Shown one piece after another: positions 7,848 to 16,837 of a stretch of DNA of 64,000 bases; positions within the stretch are counted from its first letter, which is position 1, and every line of letters begins with the position of its first letter. Source of the stretch: an uncultured Gemmatimonadota bacterium (lineage in GTDB: Bacteria > Gemmatimonadota > Gemmatimonadetes > Gemmatimonadales > Gemmatimonadaceae); contig CADEFN010000001.1 in assembly GCA_902826615.1 (NCBI GenBank), positions 248,001 through 312,000 on the forward strand, in the 5' to 3' direction. The notes under the pieces were generated by a model. The model made no database searches. It saw nothing but the letters and a program-made list of their open reading frames with translations, and was not told the DNA's origin. A program made the position numbers and the translations under genes.

Positions 7848-9037
7848 GCCGAGAGGGCTTGCTCCAGCAGGGATAGTCCGCGCGCCACATCCGCTTCGGA
7901 AATCACGAGGGGCGGAAGGAAACGAATGGTGTGTTCTCCGGCCGACACGAGCAAGAGTCCGAGGTCGCGCGCGCGCGAAATCACTTCGGCGGCGGGCTCA
8001 GTGACGTCAATGCCCATCATCAGGCCCAAGCCACGCACAGCGCGCACACGACCTGTCCGCTCCCCGATTGCTTCGAGCCCGGCACGCAACTGGGCACCGC
8101 GGGCGCGGACATGGGCCAGCATGGCAGGATCCGTGACCCGATCGACCACATGATTGGCCACCGCCGCCACAAAGGGACCGCCACCAAACGTCGTCCCATG
8201 GTCGCCAGGCTGCATGGCGCTCGCCACCTGCTCGGTCACCAGAATGGCGCCCATCGGCAGGCCACCAGCGAGTGGCTTGGCCAGCGTCATGATGTCGGGG
8301 CTGACACCAAGTCCTTCGTAGGCAAACACGGTTCCGGTACGGCCGAGGCCACACTGGATTTCGTCGAAGATCAAGGCAATCTGCCGAGCTTTTGTCAGTT
8401 CACGCACGCGCTGCACGAAGGTCTTCTCGAGCACCCGCACGCCCCCCTCACCCTGGATGGGTTCGAGGATGACGGCGGCGACGGTTTCGGCGTTGAGCGC
8501 CAGATCCAGGTCTTCGAGGGCCCGCTCCATGATGCTGATGCCGCCCGCGAGGGGCCGGAACGGCATGCGGTAGTTTGGCCTGTCGGTGGCCGCGAGGGTA
8601 CCGAAGAGGCGTCCATGGAAGGCGCCACGGAAGGCAATGATCTCATGTTTGGCCGGACCACCAATCCCGCGAGCCCAGCGCCGCGCAATCTTGAAGGCAC
8701 CTTCGTTGGCTTCGGCGCCGGAGTTGGAGAAAAAGACGCGGTCGGCAAAGGAGAGTTGCACCAGCTTGTCAGCCAGCTGCTCACCCGGCGCGGTGCGAAA
8801 CAGGTTCGACACGTGGAGCAGACCGTCGGCCGCCTGATGCAGGGCGTGCTGCAGCCCGGGGTCGCCATAGCCTAACGCGTTGACCGCGATACCACTGGTA
8901 AAGTCGAGGTACCGCTTGCCCTCGGCGTCGATGAGTTCCACCCCTTCGCCGGAGACAAACTCCATCGGAGCCCGCTTGTAGACGGGGAGGAGCGAGGCGG
9001 TGATTGCGGTGGACACAGGGGGAGTCATGGTAGCCAT
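7844..9037 (-). CDS. argD: Acetylornithine aminotransferase
   Basis: This 397-residue class III PLP aminotransferase carries NSGAEANEGAFKIAR, the FDEIQCGLGRTG block and the PLP-lysine motif LAKPLAGGLPMGA. It converts N-acetylglutamate semialdehyde to N-acetylornithine, using glutamate as amino donor. It is the third gene of argC-argB-argD, 18 bases after argB, and its end overlaps the deiodinase-like gene. The same enzyme family often also handles succinyl-diaminopimelate in lysine synthesis. Position in the arg operon makes the arginine role the main one. Confidence 0.9.
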   Translation of the reverse strand: MATMTPPVSTAITASLLPVYKRAPMEFVSGEGVELIDAEGKRYLDFTSGIAVNALGYGDPGLQHALHQAADGLLHVSNLFRTAPGEQLADKLVQLSFADRVFFSNSGAEANEGAFKIARRWARGIGGPAKHEIIAFRGAFHGRLFGTLAATDRPNYRMPFRPLAGGISIMERALEDLDLALNAETVAAVILEPIQGEGGVRVLEKTFVQRVRELTKARQIALIFDEIQCGLGRTGTVFAYEGLGVSPDIMTLAKPLAGGLPMGAILVTEQVASAMQPGDHGTTFGGGPFVAAVANHVVDRVTDPAMLAHVRARGAQLRAGLEAIGERTGRVRAVRGLGLMMGIDVTEPAAEVISRARDLGLLLVSAGEHTIRFLPPLVISEADVARGLSLLEQALSA

Positions 9038-9055
9038 TGGGAATGTCTCGCTGGG

Positions 9056-9823
9056 TTACTGCGATGGCGCAACCGCGGTTGCGCGCGTGATGACGGTGCC
9101 GGCAGCGGGGTCGGTGATGGCGGCGACGCCGCCAATCCGTACCCGTGTGACACCATGCTCGAGTGCGCGAAGTGCTGCTTCGAGTTTGGCAATCATGCCA
9201 CCAGTTGCCACACCGGTGGCGATGTAGTGTGCGGCGGTGGCGGCGTCGAGATGCGCGACCACCGTGCCACCCCCGTCGCGAAAGCCGTCGACGTCGGCGA
9301 CCAGCAGGAGTTCGTCGGCACCGAGCGCGCCGGCAATCGCCGACGCCGCATCGTCGCCATTCACGTTGCAGCCACTCCCGTCCTGGACAAACCTTCCGAC
9401 GGGAGAGACCACGGGCACAAAGCCACCATCCATCAGGATCTCAACCACTGCCGGCTTCACCGTGTGCGGTTCACCCACGGCACCTAACGAGCCGTCGCCG
9501 TAGACCGCACACCGCAGCAGGTCGCCGTCTTCGCCCGAGATGCCCACGGACGGGACCCCCGCCTGCTGCCACAGACCCACCAGACGTTTGTTCACCGTAC
9601 CCGAGAGCACCATACGCACCAGGTTCAGCTCTTCCGGCGACGTGGCGCGCCGGCCATTCACGAAGGTCGGCTCCTGGCCCAGTGCACGTTGCAGCGCGGT
9701 GACTTCGTCTCCGCCACCATGCACCACACAGAGGCGATCGCCTCCGGCGCGTGCATCGCGCAGCGCGATCGGGAGACGTGAATCGCCCTGTGCCCGCCCG
9801 CCGATCTTGATCACGCGCATCAT
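9056..9823 (-). CDS. argB: Acetylglutamate kinase
   Basis: The 255-residue amino-acid-kinase-fold protein has KIGGRAQGD at the N-terminus, VHGGGDEV, the VNGDDAASAIAGALGADELLLVADVDG block and GGMIAKLEAALRALEHGV near the end. It phosphorylates N-acetylglutamate, the second committed step of arginine synthesis. It is shorter than the roughly 290-300 residues of hexameric, arginine-inhibited forms, which suggests an arginine-insensitive type. Its start overlaps the argC stop by four bases (ATGA), a sign of translational coupling. Confidence 0.88.
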   Translation of the reverse strand: MMRVIKIGGRAQGDSRLPIALRDARAGGDRLCVVHGGGDEVTALQRALGQEPTFVNGRRATSPEELNLVRMVLSGTVNKRLVGLWQQAGVPSVGISGEDGDLLRCAVYGDGSLGAVGEPHTVKPAVVEILMDGGFVPVVSPVGRFVQDGSGCNVNGDDAASAIAGALGADELLLVADVDGFRDGGGTVVAHLDAATAAHYIATGVATGGMIAKLEAALRALEHGVTRVRIGGVAAITDPAAGTVITRATAVAPSQ

Positions 9824-10779
9824 CGCGGGAGACCCGCGGCTTCGGCAAAGCCGAAGGACAGGTTGGCGTTCTGAATCGCTTGTCCCGCGGCGCCTTTGAC
9901 CAGGTTGTCGATCGCGGAGAGAATGATCAGCGTGGGCACACGCATGCCCGCCGCCGCGCGGACGGTCATACGCACCACGTTGCGATGCTGGACGTCGCGG
10001 AGGGTCGGCAGATCGGGTGTGACTTCGATGAAGGGCTCACCCGCGAAGTGGTCGCGCCAGATGGTGAGTGGTTCTTCGAGAGGTGCGCGGAGTTGCACCG
10101 TGGTCGTGGCCAGAATGCCACGCGCCACCGGGAGCAGGTGGGGTGTGAAGAGCAGATCGGCGTTGGTTTCGTAGCTGTCGACCAGCGCGCGCATCTCGGG
10201 CAAATGCCGATGTTCGTTACCCACGCCGTACGCGCGGTAGTTCTCCGTGACCTCACCAAAGAGCAGCTCAGGTTTGGGCGAGTTGCCCGCGCCGGTTACA
10301 CCGCTGGCCGCGTCGACCACGATCGAACTCTCGGGCCTGATGAGCCCGCGTTCGAGCAGCGGGGTAAGCGAGAGAAGAATCGCCGTCGGATAGCATCCGG
10401 GATTGGCAATCACCTCGGCGCCACGCAGCGAGTCGCGTTTGACCTCGGTGAGCCCGTACGGGATGTTCTGTTTGGTGTGGCCGGGGCGCAGATCCGAGGA
10501 GAGATCAACCACCCGTGCGCCGTGCTCCTGAGCGCGCTCCACCCAGGTCGCCGACGCGCCATGCGGCAGCGCGCTGAAGATCAGTTCGGCCGAGCGAATC
10601 GGGGCGTCATCTGTCGCAATGAAGCGCACTTCGCGCCCACCTAGGAACGCTTGTTCCCCTCGCTGCGCATTTGCGGTCGCGAAGGTGAGTTCGAAGTGCG
10701 GGTGGGCAGAAAGGAGTGCACAGAGCTCGCGGCCGGCGTATCCGCTGGCCCCGAAGACTCCGACGGGGATCTTATGCAT
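9820..10779 (-). CDS. argC: N-acetyl-gamma-glutamyl-phosphate reductase
   Basis: This 319-residue NADPH-dependent enzyme has the Rossmann motif GASGYAGRE, the catalytic cysteine in NPGCYPTA and the catalytic histidine in HRHLPE. It reduces the acyl phosphate made by ArgB to the semialdehyde used by ArgD. It is the first gene of the arg operon and reads away from argR across a 55-bp gap. The start at 10779 lies only six bases from a -10-like TATGCA, so the mRNA may be leaderless. An ARG-box-like element overlaps that promoter. Confidence 0.93.
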   Translation of the reverse strand: MHKIPVGVFGASGYAGRELCALLSAHPHFELTFATANAQRGEQAFLGGREVRFIATDDAPIRSAELIFSALPHGASATWVERAQEHGARVVDLSSDLRPGHTKQNIPYGLTEVKRDSLRGAEVIANPGCYPTAILLSLTPLLERGLIRPESSIVVDAASGVTGAGNSPKPELLFGEVTENYRAYGVGNEHRHLPEMRALVDSYETNADLLFTPHLLPVARGILATTTVQLRAPLEEPLTIWRDHFAGEPFIEVTPDLPTLRDVQHRNVVRMTVRAAAGMRVPTLIILSAIDNLVKGAAGQAIQNANLSFGFAEAAGLPR

Positions 10780-10781
10780 GC

Positions 10782-10792
10782 TGAATGCATAT
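10782..10792. promoter_or_regulatory. Putative ArgR operator (TGAATRCATAT) in the argC/argR gap
   Basis: TGAATGCATAT at 10782-10792 resembles one half and centre of the ARG box (TGAAT-N4-ATTCA in enterobacteria). The same word, with A for G, recurs at 11470-11480 before argG. It overlaps the proposed argC -10 hexamer, so binding would block argC and could autoregulate argR. Confidence 0.45.
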
Positions 10793-10814
10793 TATTGCAC
10801 GATCCGCATGTCAA
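10786..10814 (-). promoter_or_regulatory. argC promoter
   Basis: On the minus strand a perfect TTGACA (10814-10809) is followed by a 17-bp spacer and TATGCA (10791-10786). Only six bases then separate it from the argC ATG at 10779. The spacing predicts transcription starting at the A of ATG. Confidence 0.5.
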
Positions 10815-10834
10815 GCGCTTCAAGGAGTTGTTCC

Positions 10835-11371
10835 GTGATCGCAACCACCGCTAGCCTGTCGCCATCGTCGGCCGTAATGTCCGCGCCAACCAGTACCGGG
10901 AGACGCACGCGCGTGAAAAAGCGAGACCGCCACCAGGTCATTCGAGAGCTCATCGGGTCGCGAGTTGTGGGGTCTCAGGAAGAGCTGCGGCTGCTCCTCG
11001 ACAAGGCGGGATGGGAGGTGACACAGTCGACCCTGTCACGTGATCTCCGCGAAATGCGCGTCGCGCGCATGCCCACTCCCGACGGCCCGCGGTATGTCAC
11101 CCCCGAAACACTTGGAGACACGGGCGAAGACCGGACGCTGGTGGAAGAGGTTCTCCCGCAGTTCTTCTCGTCGGTGGACGGGGTTGGTGAGCTCCTCATT
11201 CTCAAGACCATTTACGGTGGTGCTCAACCGGTCGCCGAAGCCATTGATGACGCCGGCTGGAGTGAGGTGGTGGGAACCATCGGCGGTGAGAACACGATCT
11301 TGATTGTGTGTCGTTCAGCGGCGGCGCGTGAGGTGGTTGCTGACCGGCTCGTGCGGATTGCTGAGGCGTAG
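10835..11371 (+). CDS. argR: Arginine repressor ArgR
   Basis: The product has the N-terminal winged helix (RHQVIRELIGSRVVGSQEEL...TQSTLSRDLREMRVAR) and the C-terminal oligomerisation/arginine-binding domain (LILKTIYGGAQPVAEAIDDAG, GTIGGENTILIVC). ArgR is an arginine-responsive hexameric repressor. A GTG at 10835 is chosen because AAGGAG lies seven bases upstream, giving 178 residues; ATG 10877 would give 164, closer to the usual size. It is divergent from argC and upstream of argG, so it sits in the middle of its probable regulon. Gene order and shared TGAATRCATAT words suggest it controls both sides. Confidence 0.9.
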   Translation: MIATTASLSPSSAVMSAPTSTGRRTRVKKRDRHQVIRELIGSRVVGSQEELRLLLDKAGWEVTQSTLSRDLREMRVARMPTPDGPRYVTPETLGDTGEDRTLVEEVLPQFFSSVDGVGELLILKTIYGGAQPVAEAIDDAGWSEVVGTIGGENTILIVCRSAAAREVVADRLVRIAEA

Positions 11372-11381
11372 TCTGGTCGCC

Positions 11382-11395
11382 CCCGCGAAAGCGGG
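11382..11395. repeat. Short GC-rich palindrome after argR
   Basis: CCCGC-GAAA-GCGGG forms a 5-bp stem with a GNRA tetraloop just after the argR stop. It resembles short palindromic intergenic elements of some bacteria. The following bases are not a clear U-run, so terminator function is uncertain. Confidence 0.4.
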
Positions 11396-11429
11396 AGTGC
11401 TTTCGGTTTTACCGTGTGATTGCATGCCG

Positions 11430-11480
11430 TTGACTGGGCCGCGACTTTTGGTAAATTATGCAGCTGCAGTGAATACATAT
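11430..11480 (+). promoter_or_regulatory. argG promoter and putative ArgR operator
   Basis: TTGACT (11430-11435), a 16-bp spacer and TAAATT (11452-11457) make a plausible promoter. TGAATACATAT at 11470-11480, just downstream of the predicted start point, matches the element in the argC/argR gap. GGAG at about 11489 serves the argG ATG at 11500. Confidence 0.45.
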
Positions 11481-11499
11481 CCCACTTCGGAGCATCTAA

Positions 11500-12759
11500 A
11501 TGCGCAAAATCGCCCTCGCCTACTCGGGCGGGCTTGATACATCGGTCATCGTCCCCTGGCTCAAGGAGAACTATCCGGGAGCCGAGGTCATCTGTGTCGC
11601 CGCTGACATCGGCCAGGGCGAAGACGAGCTGCGCGGGGTGCGCGAGAAGGCCATCGCCTCCGGCGCCAGCGAGTGCTACGTCGAAGACATGCGCAAGGAA
11701 TTCGTGGAAGACTTCGTCTATCCCACGCTCCGTGCCGGTGCCATCTACAATCGCAAGTATCTGTTAGGCACGTCCATCGCGCGGCCAATCATTGCCAAAC
11801 GTCAGGTCGACGTCGCGCGCGCCGTTGGCGCCGATGCGTTGTCGCACGGCTGCACGGGCAAGGGGAACGATCAGGTGCGTTTTGAGCTCACCTACATGAC
11901 CTTTGCTCCGGACCTTCCCGTCATCGCGCCCTGGCGTGAGGCGGCGTGGAAGATCCGTTCGCGTGAAGACGCGCTCAAGTACGCCGCCGAGCACAACGTG
12001 CCGGTGACGGCGAGCGCCAAGAAGATCTATTCACGTGACCGCAATCTCTGGCACATCTCCCATGAAGGTGGTGTGCTCGAAGACCCGGGTCAGGGTGCCC
12101 CCAAGGATCTCTTCCTGCTCACGACTGATCCAGCTGATGCCCCCAACACACCCGAGGTCGTCACGATCGGCTTCGAGCAGGGCACGCCGGTAAGCGTGAA
12201 TGGTGAGTCACTCGACGCCGTTGCGCTGCTCACGCGGCTCAACGAAATCGCGGGACGTCATGGCGTGGGCCGTGCCGACATCGTCGAAGACCGGCTCATC
12301 GGCATGAAGTCCCGTGGCGTGTACGAAACCCCGGGTGGCACGCTGCTCTACACGGCCCTCTCCGAGCTGGAGATGCTGGTGCTCGACCGCCGCACCCTGG
12401 CCGCGAAGGACAACATCTCGCCTCGTTATGCAGACCTGGTGTACGAAGGGCGCTGGTGGACCACGGAGAAGAAGGCCTACGACGCCATGATCAACGTGAT
12501 CCAGGGTCGGGTGACAGGCTCCATCGGGTTGTCGCTCTTCAAGGGCACCGCCACCATTGTCAGCCGCAAGAGTGATCACGCGCTCTACGACGAAGCCTTC
12601 GTCACCTTTGGCGAAGACGACGTGTACCAGCAGAGTGATGCCACGGGCTTCATTCGGTTGTTCGGTTTGCCGCAGCGTGTGCGGGCGCTCAAGGATCGCA
12701 AGCTGATCGCCGAGGGGAAACTCGAGGCACCGGCTGAGACCACGCTCGAGCTGACCTAA
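11500..12759 (+). CDS. argG: Argininosuccinate synthase
   Basis: This 419-residue ATP-pyrophosphatase-family enzyme starts with the P-loop-like AYSGGLDTSVIVPWL and contains SHGCTGKGNDQVRFE, EDPGQGAPKDLFLLT and SDHALYDEAFVTF. It joins citrulline and aspartate using ATP. Length and motifs are standard. It follows argR by 128 bases and is followed by argH after 12 bases. The KYLLGTS codons include one TGTTAGGC copy, and its stop lies within an ACCTAAC word. Ornithine carbamoyltransferase, which makes citrulline, is not in the window. Confidence 0.95.
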   Translation: MRKIALAYSGGLDTSVIVPWLKENYPGAEVICVAADIGQGEDELRGVREKAIASGASECYVEDMRKEFVEDFVYPTLRAGAIYNRKYLLGTSIARPIIAKRQVDVARAVGADALSHGCTGKGNDQVRFELTYMTFAPDLPVIAPWREAAWKIRSREDALKYAAEHNVPVTASAKKIYSRDRNLWHISHEGGVLEDPGQGAPKDLFLLTTDPADAPNTPEVVTIGFEQGTPVSVNGESLDAVALLTRLNEIAGRHGVGRADIVEDRLIGMKSRGVYETPGGTLLYTALSELEMLVLDRRTLAAKDNISPRYADLVYEGRWWTTEKKAYDAMINVIQGRVTGSIGLSLFKGTATIVSRKSDHALYDEAFVTFGEDDVYQQSDATGFIRLFGLPQRVRALKDRKLIAEGKLEAPAETTLELT

Positions 12760-12771
12760 CTACTCAATCAC

Positions 12772-14187
12772 GTGACTGATACCACCGACACGGGGACGCC
12801 GGCACAGCCGGCGTCCTCGCATCGTCTCTGGGGCGGGCGCTTCGGCGCACAAACCGCCGCCGCGCTCGATGCGGTCAACCGATCCATCGGCGTCGACTTC
12901 CGCCTCTGGCCCCACGACATCCGCCTCTCCAAAGCCTGGGCTGCAGCACTCGGCCGGGCAGGGGTGCTCACCGACGCCGAGGTGTCGGCGATTGTGCAGG
13001 GGCTCGATGTCGTGTCCGCACAGATTGCGGCGGGCGCACAACCCGACGCCTCGGACGAAGACATCCACACCATGGTCGACCGGCTGCTGCACGCGGCCGC
13101 TGGAGCGCCGGCAGCCAAGCTGCACACGGGCCGCTCGCGCAACGATCAGGTGGCCACGGGCACGCGGCTCTGGGCCATGGAGGCGTGCCGCACACTCGAC
13201 CAGGCCATTCGCGATCTGCAGCAGGTGTTGCTGGAGCAGGCCGAGTTGTTGCAGGATGCCATCATGCCCGCGTACACACATCTGCAGCGCGCCCAGCCTG
13301 TGCTGGCTGCACACTGGGTGATGGCGCACTTCTGGCCGCTGCAGCGTGATCGTGAGCGGCTGGCGCAGGCGGCGCAATCGGCGTCGATTCTCCCGTTAGG
13401 CTCGGGCGCCATCGCCGGCTCGGCCTTCCCGGTGGATCGCGAGTTCATTCGCGAGCAGCTGGGCTTTCGGGTGGTGTCGCCCAACTCCATCGATGCCGTC
13501 GCCGATCGCGACTTTATCGCCGAGCTGCTCTTTGTGCTGGCACTGCTGGGTGTCCATGCGTCGCGGATTGCCGAGGATTTCATTCTGCTGGGCACCAGCG
13601 AGTTTGGCTTTGTGAAGTTTGGCGACACCTTCACGACCGGTTCCAGCATGATGCCGCAAAAGCGGAACCCCGATGCGCTGGAGATTGCACGTGGGAGCGG
13701 GGCGCGTTTCCTTGGCGACCTTGTCGCGTTGTTAGGCACCCTCAAGGGGCTGCCGAGTGGTTACAACAAGGACCTGCAGGACGACAAGCGCGCCTTGTTC
13801 GGGGCGGTCGATGCCATGCTGCTGGTGCTGCCAGGTGTCGCGGGGACGGTGGCCGAGTTGTCGTGGCAGCGCGAGCGCATGCGAGCGGCGGTGTCGAGTG
13901 TGATGATGGCGACTGACCTGGCCGACTATCTCGTGGATCGAAAGGTGCCCTTTCGCGATGCGCACAAGGCGGTGGGTGCGATTGTGCGGGAGGCGGAGGT
14001 GTCAGGGATCGAGGTGCACACGTTGCCGTTGTCGGTGTATGCTGCCGCGCATCCGGTGTTTGGGGATGACGTGAAGGAGGCGTTGTCGCCTGAGGCGTCA
14101 CTGGCGCGTCGGGAGGTGGAGGGGGGGACGGGGACGGGTGCAGTGGCTCGGCAGATAGCAAAGGCGCGCAGCGCGTTGGCCCGCTAG
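12772..14187 (+). CDS. argH: Argininosuccinate lyase
   Basis: The 471-residue fumarase/aspartase-superfamily protein has LWGGRFGAQT at the N-terminus, the HTGRSRNDQVATGTRLW block, TGSSMMPQKRNPD (superfamily signature with the catalytic serine loop) and DAHKAVGAIV near the end. It cleaves argininosuccinate to arginine and fumarate. It begins with GTG 12 bases after the argG stop and lacks a clear Shine-Dalgarno, so it is probably translated by coupling. The C-terminal 30 residues are Gly/Glu rich and variable. Confidence 0.93.
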   Translation: MTDTTDTGTPAQPASSHRLWGGRFGAQTAAALDAVNRSIGVDFRLWPHDIRLSKAWAAALGRAGVLTDAEVSAIVQGLDVVSAQIAAGAQPDASDEDIHTMVDRLLHAAAGAPAAKLHTGRSRNDQVATGTRLWAMEACRTLDQAIRDLQQVLLEQAELLQDAIMPAYTHLQRAQPVLAAHWVMAHFWPLQRDRERLAQAAQSASILPLGSGAIAGSAFPVDREFIREQLGFRVVSPNSIDAVADRDFIAELLFVLALLGVHASRIAEDFILLGTSEFGFVKFGDTFTTGSSMMPQKRNPDALEIARGSGARFLGDLVALLGTLKGLPSGYNKDLQDDKRALFGAVDAMLLVLPGVAGTVAELSWQRERMRAAVSSVMMATDLADYLVDRKVPFRDAHKAVGAIVREAEVSGIEVHTLPLSVYAAAHPVFGDDVKEALSPEASLARREVEGGTGTGAVARQIAKARSALAR

Positions 14188-14200
14188 GCACTTGACGACC

Positions 14201-15973
14201 ATGCCATCAGTTCGGGACTCCGCGGGCGGTCTTCCGGCTGTTTGGCGTGGCCGAGTACGTCCGGGGCTTCTGTCGAGGCTGGCCATGCTTGGGCTGGCGG
14301 CGTGCGGAGCGGATGCACCAACGCCACCTCCTAGCGCGTCGCGCATCGTCGTTACACCGGATCGTGTGGTGCTTTCACAGCGTGACGGTGTGATGCTCAG
14401 GGTGGAGGTTCTCGACGATGCGTCGCGGCCGATCGGCAATGCCGCCGTCGCCTTCCGGATCGGCAACGAACAACTGGCGGAGATGCGGGCAGACGGGTTT
14501 GTCGTGACTGGCCTCGCGACAGGGACCTCCACGATCACCGTGTCGTCGCTCGGCAAGAGCGTATCGGTTCCGGTGGAGGTGTACCCGAAGCTGCAAAGTG
14601 TCGTGCTCGACGGTGTGCAGGAAGTTGGGCAGCTGGACTCCCTGCGCTTGCGGACGATTGCATACGACATCGCAGGCAACGTTGCCGGCGGCGTCACCGT
14701 CGTCGCAGCGTCGCGCACCGAGGCAATTCTTCGTGTGACCCCGTCGGGCTTGCTTGCCTCGGTCGGACCGGTTGGGGAGGCGGTGATTGAATTCAGCGCC
14801 ATCGTGCCTGGCTCCAGTGTGAGCAATGGAGCGCGCATCGCGGTACGTCCACGCCTCTCGCGGCTCAACGTTGCGTTGACGCCACCAGTGATCAGTCAAG
14901 GCTCGTCCGCACGCTTCTCCGCGGGAGGCGTAGACCTGCTGGGCAAAGACGTGGTGAGGCCCGTGCTAACGTACGTGTCGAGTGACACCACGGTCGTCGC
15001 AGTTACCAACGATGGCGTCGCGTACTCCACTGGCGGTGTCGGCCGGGCGGTGATCACAGTGCGTGGAGATGGTGCGGTAGCAACGCTCGAGGCGGTGGTG
15101 TCGCCCCCCACACGTCGTGAGTGGAATCCCGTCATGAGCTGGTACTGGGAAGACTCTCCTCCCAGGACCTTGGCGCTTTCGGGAGTTGGGGGTTTTCTCA
15201 CCTCGGGAGGTGACGCTGCTTCGTGGACCCGACGTAGTCCTGTGCTCTCGCAGTACTTGCCTGTGAAGGACGAGTTTGCGGTCGCCGTCGACACGCTACG
15301 TCAGCGCGCCTTCTTCCTGACCCGCTTTGGTGCTTCGGCCGTCAATCTCGGCACAAAACGACTCCTGTGGACGCATAACGACAGCTCGGGACATCATCTC
15401 ACTGCCATCGCCACGGTGCCGGGCGACCGGCTTGTGCATGCTGGTGATGGAGACGTCTTCCTGCTGAATGCCACCACCGGGCAGCGATTGTGGAAATACT
15501 CATCTGGCGCCGGGGGTGCGTTTGCGCTGACATCGCATCCATCCGTCGCGAAGGTCTGGGTGAGCTGGGCTGGTGCCGGGTTCGTCACCGAGCTCGATCT
15601 GGATCGACAGCAGGTGCGAAGGATCGACATTGGGAGTGCGGTGGCCGGGATCTACCTGTCACGTGACGCGAGTCGACTTTACGTGCTGGAGCCGGAAGGT
15701 CGGCTCCTGCACACCTTTGATGCTGTCACCTTGCAGCCCGTGGCGCGCCTCGACGTCGGCGCGCGATGCTTCACGATGACCGCATCACTGGATGACACCG
15801 AACTCTACCTCGGCTGCTCCCAGAGCCCGGAGATGGTAGTCATCGATCGTGCCGGCCTGCGTCCGGTGCGTCGTGTGAATGTCGGAGGGTGGCCGCAGTT
15901 CCTGGTGGCCACGCCGGACGGTGCAGGACTGCTCGTCGCTCTTACCGATATCGGCATCAAATTCATCAAGTGA
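14201..15973 (+). CDS. Lipoprotein with Big-type domains and a beta-propeller
   Basis: The 590-residue protein starts at ATG 14201 and has a lipobox (LAAC). Residues about 45-310 form three bacterial Ig-like (Big_2-type) repeats with the usual SVSVPVEV / VVAVTNDGVAYSTGGVGRAVITV pattern. The rest is a propeller of roughly seven blades with YVTN/PQQ-like strands (RQRAFFLTRF, GDVFLLNATTGQRLWKYSS, SRLYVLEPEGRLLHTF, AELYLGCSQSPEMVVIDRAGL). It should be anchored in the outer membrane. No ligand is evident. It is followed eight bases later by another Big lipoprotein, suggesting co-expression. Confidence 0.6.
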   Translation: MPSVRDSAGGLPAVWRGRVRPGLLSRLAMLGLAACGADAPTPPPSASRIVVTPDRVVLSQRDGVMLRVEVLDDASRPIGNAAVAFRIGNEQLAEMRADGFVVTGLATGTSTITVSSLGKSVSVPVEVYPKLQSVVLDGVQEVGQLDSLRLRTIAYDIAGNVAGGVTVVAASRTEAILRVTPSGLLASVGPVGEAVIEFSAIVPGSSVSNGARIAVRPRLSRLNVALTPPVISQGSSARFSAGGVDLLGKDVVRPVLTYVSSDTTVVAVTNDGVAYSTGGVGRAVITVRGDGAVATLEAVVSPPTRREWNPVMSWYWEDSPPRTLALSGVGGFLTSGGDAASWTRRSPVLSQYLPVKDEFAVAVDTLRQRAFFLTRFGASAVNLGTKRLLWTHNDSSGHHLTAIATVPGDRLVHAGDGDVFLLNATTGQRLWKYSSGAGGAFALTSHPSVAKVWVSWAGAGFVTELDLDRQQVRRIDIGSAVAGIYLSRDASRLYVLEPEGRLLHTFDAVTLQPVARLDVGARCFTMTASLDDTELYLGCSQSPEMVVIDRAGLRPVRRVNVGGWPQFLVATPDGAGLLVALTDIGIKFIK

Positions 15974-15981
15974 GCTGGCCA

Positions 15982-16626
15982 ATGAGGACTTGTTCGGTGC
16001 TGGTGGTGGCCGCCTCACTCGTGAGCGTCCTCACGGGATGCGGATCGACGTCCGAGCCGGCCGTGCCAGTGGCCACGACGATTTTGGCATCACCCACGTC
16101 GGCTACCATCGACCAGGGTGACGCATTTCAGGTTGTGTATCGTGTTGTTGATCAGTCTGGCTTGCTGTTGTCTGACAATACCGCACGGGTAACGTTGTCG
16201 GACACCGCCATATTGCAGATGCGCCCTAACCTCGTCGTGCGTGCACACGGCCGGAAGGGTAGTGCACAGGTGATCATTGAGGCTGGGTCGGCACGCACCA
16301 CAATCCCCGTGACGGTGCGGCCGGTTGTAGCGTTCCTGTTCGGGCTTGGAGACAGCACTCGGCGTGTGGTGCCCTTTGATACCGTACGATTGCTGGCAGT
16401 GCCGCGGGATCCGTACGAGGCTTTTATCCCGGAGGCGGTCGTGACTTTCACGTCCAGTGATACGACGCGTGCCCGGGTGGAACGCGACGGTCTGGTGCGT
16501 GTTGGCAGTCGCACGGGGCACTTCAACATACTTGTGACGGCACGGGCGGGCGCATCCTCCCACGGGCAGAGCGTGGGGTTTCAGGTCGTCCTTCCGACGG
16601 CGCCAAAGGTCGCCTCATCGCGTTAG
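15982..16626 (+). CDS. Small Big-domain lipoprotein
   Basis: This 214-residue lipoprotein has a lipobox LTGC and two Ig-like repeats, each with the SDTxxxxxRxxLVVRAHG or SDTTRARVERDGLVRVG pattern seen in Big_2 domains. The ATG at 15982 is eight bases past the previous stop, so the pair is probably one operon. The stop TAG is part of a CGTTAGGT word at 16621. No enzyme motif is present; it may work with the propeller lipoprotein before it. Confidence 0.55.
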   Translation: MRTCSVLVVAASLVSVLTGCGSTSEPAVPVATTILASPTSATIDQGDAFQVVYRVVDQSGLLLSDNTARVTLSDTAILQMRPNLVVRAHGRKGSAQVIIEAGSARTTIPVTVRPVVAFLFGLGDSTRRVVPFDTVRLLAVPRDPYEAFIPEAVVTFTSSDTTRARVERDGLVRVGSRTGHFNILVTARAGASSHGQSVGFQVVLPTAPKVASSR

Positions 16627-16837
16627 GTCCACCGCTGTTGACGCGTGCCCCTGATCGCGAACCCGGGTGGTCAGTAACTCAGCGAATCGTGGCGGCGGTC
16701 GAGGACCAGCAAACGGGCGCCCTACGAACCTGTGCGTTTCGAGCCGGAGGTGGGCGACACCGTACTGTTGGTGTGCTCAGGCCAGGACGCCGAGGGCCAT
16801 GCAGGCGAGCCGCCGCATCGCCGTGTATTCTTTGGCG

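Noticed and set aside
11382-11395. Rho-independent terminator after argR
   Set aside because: The stem is short and the next bases are not U-rich; kept only as a palindrome.
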